From positions 1 through 6,486 of the forward strand of contig JAHZNX010000133.1 in the NCBI GenBank assembly GCA_020028375.1: DNA of 6,486 bases, written 5' to 3'. The notes beneath the pieces were generated by a model. It saw only the letters and a program-made list of their open reading frames with translations, did not search any database and was not told where the DNA came from. Origin of the DNA: Betaproteobacteria bacterium. GTDB lineage: Bacteria > Pseudomonadota > Gammaproteobacteria > Burkholderiales > SG8-41. Below are positions 1-4,704 of the stretch, one piece after another. Position 1 is the stretch's first letter. The number at the start of each line of letters is the position of its first letter. A program made the position numbers and the translations under genes.

Positions 1-100
1 CTCAATTGACGCTTCGCTGGTGGGCTATTGGTCCGCAGGGTGTCGCCCGACCGCGCGATCGACCGCGACACCTCTCTACCGCGGCTTCGAGCGCTTGCTC

Positions 101-124
101 CTGCGCGTCATCGCGGACGTTAAT
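101..124 (+). repeat. Left copy of an imperfect direct repeat flanking the TA pair
   Basis: This stretch begins CTGCGCGTC, continues with ATCGCGG and ends GTTAAT. A similar stretch lies at 797-818 on the far side of the toxin-antitoxin genes: the same CTGCGCGTC, then TCCGCGG, then TTCAAT. The first 16 bases match at 14 positions. In high-GC DNA this similarity could arise by chance, but both copies sit in non-coding DNA and in the same orientation. Confidence 0.3.
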
Positions 125-189
125 CCGTAAATCCCGTCTTGTTGCTATTGCTCCGCGTCTTTTGTGGCTAAAGCCGTTCGGTGTTGAAC

Positions 190-218
190 TTGTCGGCGTT
201 CATCGGTAGCTCAGTAAT
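190..218 (+). promoter_or_regulatory. Weak candidate promoter for the toxin-antitoxin operon
   Basis: TTGTCG (190-195) and AGTAAT (213-218) are separated by 17 bases. Each matches the sigma-70 consensus at 4 of 6 positions. Transcription would begin near 225 and give a leader of about 32 bases before the antitoxin ATG at 257. An 8-bp palindrome, GGATATCC (246-253), overlaps the ribosome-binding region and could be part of an autoregulatory site. This is a match by eye only. Confidence 0.25.
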
Positions 219-256
219 CGATGCGCGCGTTCTTGCAATGGAGTAGGATATCCACC

Positions 257-478
257 ATGAAGATCGCAACCGGAAAAATCGTTGACGGAAAAGTTGTCCT
301 CGAGGGAGAACCGTTGGCGGAAGGTTCGGTGGTTACGGTAGTCGCCCGCGAAGGCGACGAGACCTTTGACGTCTCGCCCGAGGAAGAGCGGGCGCTGCTT
401 GCGGCTATCGCCCAGGCTGAGCGCGGCGAGGTCGTCTCCTGGGAACGGCTCCGGGAGCAGCTGCGCCGCTTCGGGTGA
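257..478 (+). CDS. Type II antitoxin, small two-part protein (73 aa)
   Basis: This is probably the antitoxin that neutralises the toxin encoded directly downstream. The 73-residue protein has two visible parts. Residues 1-30 (MKIATGKIVDGKVVLEGEPL followed by a Val-rich stretch) look like a short beta-strand module of the kind seen in AF2212/DUF104-like and AbrB-like antitoxins. Residues 41-72 are a charged helix (PEEERALLAAIAQAERGEVV, then SWERLREQLRR) typical of the toxin-wrapping tail of addiction-module antitoxins. The ATG at 257 is preferred over one 36 bases upstream because AGGA (245-248) lies 8 bases before it and because residue 1 then begins the beta module. The toxin's GTG codon overlaps this gene's stop, as in many TA operons. 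The family assignment rests on architecture and context, so the exact antitoxin family is uncertain. Such antitoxins usually repress their own promoter together with the toxin. Confidence 0.8.
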   Translation: MKIATGKIVDGKVVLEGEPLAEGSVVTVVAREGDETFDVSPEEERALLAAIAQAERGEVVSWERLREQLRRFG

Positions 479-780
479 CATCGCCGCTTCAGATCAAGGT
501 CTCCCGGGACGCTCTAGCGCAGATCGAGAAGGCGGCTGCGTGGTGGGCGCAGAACCGGCCGCTCGCGCCCGGTGCGGTGCGTCAGGATCTCGACCACATC
601 CTTGGTCTCTTGTCGGTGGAACCCGGCATCGGCGCACGCGCACGCCGCGCGACTCTAGAGGGGGTGCGTCGCGTCACGCTTTCGCGGATTCGGTACTACG
701 TGTATTACCGCGAATCCGGCGACGCTCTCGAGGTTCTCGCTTTCTGGCATACCAGTCGGGGGCGTGAGCCGCCCCTTTAG
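475..780 (+). CDS. ParE/RelE-superfamily toxin (101 aa)
   Basis: This is a small toxin of the ParE/RelE fold. ParE members poison DNA gyrase and RelE members cleave mRNA on the ribosome; which activity applies here cannot be told by eye. The 101-residue length is standard. The N-terminal helical hairpin (residues 11-48, with AAWWAQNRP) is followed by the beta-sheet core, in which residues 65-97 carry the family-like signature RRVTLSRIRYYVYYR then LEVLAFWHTSRG. The closing H92 and R95 correspond to the usual C-terminal His/Arg-Gly region. The gene starts with GTG at 475, which overlaps the antitoxin TGA (476-478) by four bases and implies translational coupling. No separate ribosome-binding site is needed or obvious; AGCAG and GGGAG upstream lie within the antitoxin gene. 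The reading frame is intact to the TAG at 778-780, so the toxin appears functional. Confidence 0.85.
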   Translation: MTSPLQIKVSRDALAQIEKAAAWWAQNRPLAPGAVRQDLDHILGLLSVEPGIGARARRATLEGVRRVTLSRIRYYVYYRESGDALEVLAFWHTSRGREPPL

Positions 781-796
781 TCGGATCCTCGAATCT

Positions 797-818
797 CTGC
801 GCGTCTCCGCGGTTCAAT
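797..818 (+). repeat. Right copy of an imperfect direct repeat flanking the TA pair
   Basis: CTGCGCGTC-TCCGCGG-TTCAAT, the counterpart of 101-124. It lies 16 bases after the toxin stop, in the non-coding stretch before the phosphoesterase gene. Short stretches of this type (CTCTGCG and CCGCGG words) recur in the intergenic DNA of many bacteria, so the pair may be remnants of a dispersed element rather than borders specific to this module. Confidence 0.3.
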
Positions 819-920
819 TATTGTTCTCGATGTCATCGGCGTCATTGCCGGCTTCAGTCAAAGTCCGTAACACGATGAAGGAGCCATGCATGACTCCCAC
901 CACCCCGTCGCTTCGCGCCA

Positions 921-941
921 CCCCTCCTCGGGCAGGAGGGG
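921..941. repeat. Perfect 8-bp GC-rich hairpin between the TA pair and the phosphoesterase gene
   Basis: CCCCTCCT (921-928) and AGGAGGGG (934-941) are exact inverted complements around the loop CGGGC. There is no T-run on either side, so it is not a classical intrinsic terminator, although it could still end toxin transcription weakly. The right arm is purine-rich and resembles a Shine-Dalgarno sequence, but lies about 25 bases before the GTG at 967, too far for normal use. The shape recalls small palindromic intergenic repeats that are present in many copies in some proteobacterial genomes. Confidence 0.5.
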
Positions 942-966
942 AGTTCATTCTGTGACCGACTCTTAA

Positions 967-1866
967 GTGTTTTCCAAGTTAATCGGCGGCGCGGCGCTGT
1001 GGGCCGCATTGTCCGGCGGTGTCGGCGCTGCCGATTTCACGTTCGGCGCGCTCGGCGACACGCCCTACACGTGGTTCGAGGAGGCGCATTTCCCCGCCCT
1101 GCTGGAAAGGATGAGCCGGGAGGACCTCGCCTTCGTAGTTCACGTCGGCGACTTCAAGTCGGCCTCGGCGCGCTGCAGCGACGAGCTCTTCCGCCAGCGC
1201 AGGGAGTGGTTCGACCTCGTCCGCCATCCGTTCGTCTTCGTTCCCGGCGACAACGAATGGGCCGACTGCCACCGCCTCGACGCGGGTGGCTACGAGCCTC
1301 TGGAGCGGCTCGCGGCTTTGCGCGAGCTGTTTTTCCGAGGTGAGGAGAGCCTCGGGCTGCGCCGGATCAGGCTCGCGCGCCAGTCGCCGGATTATCCGGA
1401 GCACGCGCGCTGGAGGCTCGGGGAAGTGTTGTTCGTGACGCTCAACGTGCCGGGCAACGCCAACAACGCGCGCCACATGCCGGAAGAATTCCGCAGCCGC
1501 AGCGCCGCGGTGGCCCGGTGGCTTGAGCAGTCGTTCAGTCTCGCGCGCGGATCGCGGCTGCGGGCCGTCGTCCTGTTCATGCAGGCCAATCCCTGGGCCG
1601 CGCCGACTGGACGCTACTTCGGCTATCGCGAGCTGCTCGCCGCGCTGGCGAAGGAGGCCCTCGGCTTCAGTGGCGAGGTGCTGCTCGTGCACGGCGACAC
1701 GCACCGCTTTCGCGTGGACGCGCCGCTCCTCGATCCCGCGACGGGCACCCCGGTTGAGAATTTTACGCGTGTGGAAGTGTTCGGGAGCCCCGGGATGAAC
1801 TGGGTGCGCATCCGGGTCGTCGACAACGCTGCCCGGATCGCATTCGAAGTGACGCCGGGAAACTAA
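967..1866 (+). CDS. Exported calcineurin-like metallophosphoesterase (299 aa)
   Basis: This is a predicted periplasmic metal-dependent phosphoesterase; the substrate is unknown. Residues 1-22 form a signal peptide with a short basic start (MFSK), a hydrophobic core (LIGGAALWAALSGGVG) and a likely cut after GAA. The metal-binding motifs appear in the family order: GDTP (D31), VGDFK (D62), PGDNEW (N96, E97) and VHGDTH (H242, H246). The usual His before a Pro in the fourth motif is replaced by MQANPW (Q206), and the last motif reads GDTH instead of GHxH. C70 and C101 could form a disulfide in the periplasm. The protein ends with a conserved-looking block, FTRVEVFGSPGMNWVRIRV. The start is GTG at 967, directly after an in-frame TAA and without a clear ribosome-binding site; it is chosen because it restores a full signal peptide. 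The gene runs toward slyD, ending 5 bases from it. Confidence 0.8.
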   Translation: MFSKLIGGAALWAALSGGVGAADFTFGALGDTPYTWFEEAHFPALLERMSREDLAFVVHVGDFKSASARCSDELFRQRREWFDLVRHPFVFVPGDNEWADCHRLDAGGYEPLERLAALRELFFRGEESLGLRRIRLARQSPDYPEHARWRLGEVLFVTLNVPGNANNARHMPEEFRSRSAAVARWLEQSFSLARGSRLRAVVLFMQANPWAAPTGRYFGYRELLAALAKEALGFSGEVLLVHGDTHRFRVDAPLLDPATGTPVENFTRVEVFGSPGMNWVRIRVVDNAARIAFEVTPGN

Positions 1867-1871
1867 TCGTC

Positions 1872-2351
1872 TCAGTGATGGTGCCCGTGCGTGCCGTGCA
1901 CGTGGCCGTGCTCGAGCTCTTCCTTGGTCGCCGTGCGCACCGCGGTCACGGTGCATTTGAAATCCAGCGCCCGTCCGGCAAGCGGGTGATTGCCGTCCAC
2001 CGCGACCTTGTCCTCCGCGATTTCGGTCACGGTGTAGACCAGCGTCGTGCCGGATTCGACCCCGCGCCCCTCGAACCGCATGCCGACGGCGACGTCCGGG
2101 GGAAACTTGCTGCGCGGCTCGAGGTGGAGCAGCTCCGAGTCGTACTCGCCGAACGCGTCGTCGGGCTCGAGCCTGACGCGGCAGCTGTCACCGACGCTCT
2201 TGCCGGCGAGCTCCTGCTCCACGAGCGGGAAGATGCCGTCGTAGCCCCCGTGCAGGTACTCGATCGGCTCGTCGGTGCGCTCGATCACCTTGCCGTCCGC
2301 ATCGGTCAACTCGTAGGAAAGTCCGACGACCGTGTTCTTTCCTACCTGCAC
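1872..2351 (-). CDS. FKBP-type peptidyl-prolyl isomerase SlyD (159 aa)
   Basis: SlyD is a cytoplasmic prolyl isomerase and chaperone that also binds nickel and other metals through a histidine-rich tail. From MQVGKNTVVGLSYEL the N-terminus follows the start of E. coli SlyD almost residue by residue, which fixes the GTG start at 2351. The FKBP halves lie at about residues 1-64 and 130-145, with the insert-in-flap chaperone domain between (about 70-128, including the VDGNHPLAGR signature at 118-127). The tail HGHVHGTHGHHH (148-159) holds seven His and is much shorter than the E. coli tail (about 196 residues in total), with no Cys in it. AAGGG lies 9 bases before the GTG. The first 10 bases overlap the end of bcp, so the two are surely co-transcribed and probably coupled in translation. 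Confidence 0.95.
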   Translation of the reverse strand: MQVGKNTVVGLSYELTDADGKVIERTDEPIEYLHGGYDGIFPLVEQELAGKSVGDSCRVRLEPDDAFGEYDSELLHLEPRSKFPPDVAVGMRFEGRGVESGTTLVYTVTEIAEDKVAVDGNHPLAGRALDFKCTVTAVRTATKEELEHGHVHGTHGHHH

Positions 2352-2818
2352 TTGCCGATGCCCTTGAGCAGCCCCAGGACATCCTGCGCGTGCCCGCGCG
2401 GGCTCACGCCGTAGAGCGCGTGCTTCAGCACGCCCTTGCGGTCGATGATGAAGGTCGAGCGCACGACGCAGGGCTTCTTCCTGCCGTCCACTTCCTTGTC
2501 GTGCAGCACCCCGTAGCGGCGGCAGACCTCGCCTTCCACATCGGCAAGCAGCCGGACGGACAGGCCGTGCTTGTCCCGAAACGCGCCGTGCGACAGGCAA
2601 TCGTCCATGCTCACCCCCACCACGACCGCCTTGAGCGCGCCGAAGTCGTCCTCCATCTCGCTGAACTCGATTGCCTCATGGGTGCAGCCGGGAGTATCGT
2701 CCTTGGGATAGAAGTAGAGCACGACGTTGCGCCGGTTGCGGAAGCTTTCGAGGCTCACCATGTTCATGTCGGCGTCGGGCAAATCGAATCCCGGCGCCGG
2801 CTGCCCCGGCTGGAGCAT
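2342..2818 (-). CDS. Thioredoxin-dependent peroxiredoxin BCP/PrxQ (158 aa)
   Basis: This cytoplasmic thiol peroxidase reduces hydrogen peroxide and organic hydroperoxides. The motif YFYPKDDTPGCTHEAIEF contains the peroxidatic Cys, which is C45 when the ATG at 2818 is used, the same number as in E. coli Bcp. That start (MLQPGQPAPGFDLPD) also matches the usual N-terminus. A second ATG at 2848 would add ten residues; the promoter at 2869-2897 fits the inner start better because it leaves a leader of about 44 bases. Position 50, the resolving Cys in E. coli Bcp, is Ile here. Other cysteines are C74 (in SMDDCLSH), C99 (conserved EVCRRYGV), C117 and C157, so the enzyme may be a 1-Cys type or use another resolving Cys. 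The TAG stop overlaps the slyD start. Confidence 0.93.
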   Translation of the reverse strand: MLQPGQPAPGFDLPDADMNMVSLESFRNRRNVVLYFYPKDDTPGCTHEAIEFSEMEDDFGALKAVVVGVSMDDCLSHGAFRDKHGLSVRLLADVEGEVCRRYGVLHDKEVDGRKKPCVVRSTFIIDRKGVLKHALYGVSPRGHAQDVLGLLKGIGKCR

Positions 2819-2866
2819 GGTGGAGCTGTCCAAGGTTTCGGGAAGCATGATGTCTTGGAGTGCCGC

Positions 2867-2884
2867 TCATTGTGTGAACAATGA
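2867..2884. promoter_or_regulatory. Operator-like perfect inverted repeat on the bcp promoter
   Basis: TCATTGT (2867-2873) and ACAATGA (2878-2884) are exact inverted complements around GTGA. The site covers the -10 box of the bcp promoter (2869-2874) and part of the spacer, where a bound repressor would block RNA polymerase. It does not match the OxyR, FNR, Fur or LexA consensus sequences I know. The symmetry and position are seen; the regulator is unknown. Confidence 0.5.
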
Positions 2885-2897
2885 TTGCCGCGGTCAA
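2869..2897 (-). promoter_or_regulatory. Sigma-70-like promoter of the bcp-slyD operon
   Basis: On the minus strand TTGACC (2897-2892) and CACAAT (2874-2869) are separated by exactly 17 bases. The -35 box matches the consensus at 5 of 6 positions and the -10 box at 4 of 6. Transcription would start near 2862, which gives a leader of about 44 bases to the preferred bcp start at 2818, or only about 14 to the ATG at 2848. Confidence 0.6.
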
Positions 2898-2980
2898 GCG
2901 GTTTTGGCGAAACAAATTTCCCGGCGCCTCGCGATGGGTACGATTTCACCACCTGGCATGACGGAATCCGCAAGCTCTGA

Positions 2981-2990
2981 CACAATTGTG
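2981..2990. promoter_or_regulatory. Palindrome CACAATTGTG upstream of roxA
   Basis: This is a perfect 10-bp palindrome ending 15 bases before the roxA ATG. It shares ATTGTGnGA with the bcp operator-like repeat (ATTGTGTGA there, ATTGTGCGA here), which suggests, without proving, one regulator for both divergent units. I find no strong roxA promoter: CTGACA (2977-2982) with TTTAAT (2999-3004) has good boxes at a 16-base spacing but would start transcription inside the gene. Confidence 0.3.
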
Positions 2991-3005
2991 CGATTACATT
3001 TAATT

Positions 3006-4130
3006 ATGTCAGAAGCGTTTACCCCGGGCGGGCTGACCGCGGGCGCGTTCCTGCGCCGTCACTGGCAGAAAAAGCCGCTGCTCGCTCGCGGCGCCCTGCC
3101 GGAGTGCGCCGGCATCGTGCAGCGGGGCACGCTGATCGCGCTCGCGGGACGCGAAGACCTCGAAGCGCGCCTGGTGCGGCGCGACGGGCGGCGCTGGCGG
3201 GTGCGGCACGGCCCGTTCGAGCCGCGCGCATTCAGTCGGCTGCCGCGTTCCGGCTGGACGCTGCTGGTGCAGGGGGTCAACCTTGTGCTGCCCGCGGCGC
3301 AGCAGATTCTCGACAAGTTCGCGTTCATCCCCTACGCGCGGCTCGACGACCTGATGGTGAGCTACGCGCCGCGCGGAGGCGGAGTCGGCCCGCATTTCGA
3401 CAGCTACGACGTATTCCTGCTGCAGGGCGAGGGCCGGCGGCGCTGGCGTGTGAGCCGTCAGCGCGATCTCGCGCTCGTCGCCGGCGCGCCGTTGAGGATA
3501 CTGCGGCGCTTCGTGCCGGCGCGCGAGTGGATACTCGGGCCCGGCGACCTGCTCTACCTCCCGCCGCGCTGCGCACACGACGGAATCGCGCTCGAGGACT
3601 GCATCACCTACTCGGTCGGCTTCCGCGCGCCGGATGCGCAGGAGCTCGGGACGCGGTTTCTGGAGTTTCTGCAGGATGAGCTGCGGCTCGACGGCAGCTA
3701 CGCGGACCGCGGGCTGCGGCCCGCGCGGCGCCCGGCATGGCTTGCCGATGCCATGGTGCGCAGGCTGCTCGGCATGCTGCGGCGCATTCGCTGGAGCGAC
3801 GCGGACGCCGTGCGCTTCCTCGGTTGCCACCTCACCGAGCCCAAGAGCCACGTGCTGTTCGCCCGTCCGCACCGCCCGCTGAACGAGGGCGCGTTCGCGG
3901 CATCGACGGCGCGCCGCGGCCTTCGCCTCGCTGGCCCGACGCGGGTGCTGTTCCGGGGCGCAACGATTTTCATCAACGGAGAAGCGCATCGGCCCGGCGC
4001 CCCCGCCTCGCGACGGTTATCCCGCCTTGCCGATCGCCGCTCGCTGCCGCCCGCCCGCCTCGACCGCGAGAGCGTTCAGCTGCTTTACCAGTGGTATCGC
4101 GCCGGTTATATTGAATTCGATGACGGGTGA
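3006..4130 (+). CDS. roxA: Ribosomal protein L16 arginine hydroxylase, cupin/JmjC type (374 aa)
   Basis: RoxA (YcfD) is an Fe(II)- and 2-oxoglutarate-dependent oxygenase that hydroxylates an arginine of ribosomal protein L16 in the cytoplasm. The length matches the E. coli enzyme (373 aa). The N-terminus AFLRRHWQKKPLL is the family entry motif. The double-stranded beta-helix core carries the iron ligands H130 and D132 (GVGPHFDSYD) and H191 (CAHDGIAL), followed by YSVGFRAP; GEGRRRWRV (141-149) is the conserved strand behind the 2-oxoglutarate pocket. Residues from about 215 form the helical dimerisation and winged-helix C-terminal part. The frame is open upstream to 2727, but only the ATG at 3006 gives a family-like start; no Shine-Dalgarno is visible before it. 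The gene is divergent from bcp and overlaps the next gene by 11 bases. Confidence 0.93.
   Translation: MSEAFTPGGLTAGAFLRRHWQKKPLLARGALPECAGIVQRGTLIALAGREDLEARLVRRDGRRWRVRHGPFEPRAFSRLPRSGWTLLVQGVNLVLPAAQQILDKFAFIPYARLDDLMVSYAPRGGGVGPHFDSYDVFLLQGEGRRRWRVSRQRDLALVAGAPLRILRRFVPAREWILGPGDLLYLPPRCAHDGIALEDCITYSVGFRAPDAQELGTRFLEFLQDELRLDGSYADRGLRPARRPAWLADAMVRRLLGMLRRIRWSDADAVRFLGCHLTEPKSHVLFARPHRPLNEGAFAASTARRGLRLAGPTRVLFRGATIFINGEAHRPGAPASRRLSRLADRRSLPPARLDRESVQLLYQWYRAGYIEFDDG
4084..4112 (+). promoter_or_regulatory. Candidate internal promoter at the end of roxA
   Basis: TTTACC (4084-4089) and TATATT (4107-4112) are 17 bases apart, matching the consensus at 4 and 5 of 6 positions. The predicted start (about 4119) falls on the ATG of the next gene at 4120, so the transcript would be nearly leaderless. 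The AT-rich bases also encode the roxA ending GYIEF, so the match may simply follow from the protein sequence. Confidence 0.25.
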
Positions 4131-4647
4131 TGAGAACACTCCGGCCGTTCAACGGACCGGCAACCTGCCCAACGCGCAGTATCGGCGTTTCGAAGGCGTC
4201 CGCGAGTACGAGGAGCTGATCGACGGCTTGATCCCGCAGACCCAGCGCGCTATCCGGGTGTTCGACAGGTCGCTGTCGCGCTCCTGGAATTCAGCGCAGC
4301 GCTGCGAGGCGTTGCGCCAGTTCCTGCTGGCGAGCCGGCTCAGCCGGCTGTACATCGTAGTACACGATGCCGAGCCGATCGAGCGCGAGTGCCCGCGCCT
4401 GGTGGATCTCGTCCGGCAGTTCAGCGCGGCTGTCCGCATTCACGAGACGCTCACCCCGGCAAAGCACGTCTACGACCCGTTCGTCGTGTTCGATGCCAGC
4501 CACTACCTGCACCGCTTCCACTATCGCTACCTGAGGGCGGCCCATGGCACCAACGACCTGATCGGGGCGCAGCAGTTACTCGACCGCTATGCGGAAATCT
4601 GGGACGCCTCCGTTCACGCGGTGAGCGCGGGGACGAGTGGACTCTGA
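4120..4647 (+). CDS. Conserved-looking protein of unknown function behind roxA (175 aa)
   Basis: The function is unknown. The protein is cytoplasmic in appearance, with no signal peptide or membrane segment. After a polar start (1-24), residues 25-140 read as alternating helices and strands: a helix with VREYEELIDGLIPQ, a strand AIRVFDRSLSRSW, a helix ALRQFLLASR, a strand LYIVVHD, then CPRLVDLVRQFS and a strand pair ending DPFVVFDASHYLHRFHY. This resembles one half of a phospholipase D-like fold but lacks an HxK...D motif, so catalysis of that type is unlikely. From memory it resembles a family (DUF7931) that can be fused to GNAT acetyltransferases; here no acetyltransferase part is present. 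The ATG at 4120 lies inside the end of roxA (11-base overlap) and lacks a Shine-Dalgarno, which points to coupling with roxA. The frame and composition are clearly coding. Confidence 0.8.
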   Translation: MTGDENTPAVQRTGNLPNAQYRRFEGVREYEELIDGLIPQTQRAIRVFDRSLSRSWNSAQRCEALRQFLLASRLSRLYIVVHDAEPIERECPRLVDLVRQFSAAVRIHETLTPAKHVYDPFVVFDASHYLHRFHYRYLRAAHGTNDLIGAQQLLDRYAEIWDASVHAVSAGTSGL

Positions 4648-4661
4648 GAGGCGGTGACGGC

Positions 4662-4682
4662 TGGCAGGTAACGAACCTGCTA
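4662..4682. repeat. Small hairpin in the gap before the enolase-superfamily gene
   Basis: GCAGGT (4664-4669) and ACCTGC (4675-4680) pair exactly around AACGA, and a G-T wobble plus a T-A pair extend the stem to 8 bp. It occupies the 57-base gap between two plus-strand genes. No T-run follows, so it is a weak candidate for termination; it might stabilise or segment the mRNA. The stem ends 22 bases before the ATG at 4705. Confidence 0.35.
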
Positions 4683-4704
4683 CCATTCGTCCATCGCCCG
4701 CCCG

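Larger units (their letters stand above)
1..256. other. Upstream region without a convincing gene
   Basis: No frame here gives a protein I recognise. One plus frame is open from the left edge to a TAA at 128-130 and would encode 42 residues ending LLLRVIADVNP. This could be the tail of a gene cut by the window, but its composition and the interspersed repeat-like stretch at 101-172 argue more for degenerate intergenic DNA. The TTG-started frame 6-209 is rich in Arg, Ser and Ala and looks like chance. The region is less GC-rich near 120-260 than the genes to the right, as expected for a promoter region ahead of the toxin-antitoxin pair. Confidence 0.4.

Noticed and set aside
6..209. Plus-strand frame of 67 residues at the left edge
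   Set aside because: TTG start without a ribosome-binding site, and Arg- and Ser-rich composition without motifs.
764..955. Small plus-strand frame of 63 residues between the toxin and phosphoesterase genes
   Set aside because: It overlaps the toxin end and runs through the repeat-like sequence and the hairpin; its tail reads as a translated intergenic repeat rather than a protein.
979..1956. Long minus-strand open frame (325 aa) opposite the phosphoesterase gene
   Set aside because: It is rich in Arg, Ala and His without recognisable motifs and lies opposite a gene with clear metal motifs and a signal peptide; high GC leaves shadow frames open.
2352..2600. Upstream extension of the slyD frame to an ATG at 2600
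   Set aside because: The extension is Arg- and Ala-rich, lies inside bcp in another frame, and the SlyD homology starts exactly at the GTG at 2351.
2727..3005. Upstream extension of the roxA frame to 2727
   Set aside because: It would run through the bcp promoter and the start of bcp; family similarity begins after the ATG at 3006.
3009..3989. Long minus-strand open frame (326 aa) opposite roxA
   Set aside because: The plus strand encodes a full RoxA with all iron ligands; the opposite frame is low-complexity in Arg, Ala and Pro.
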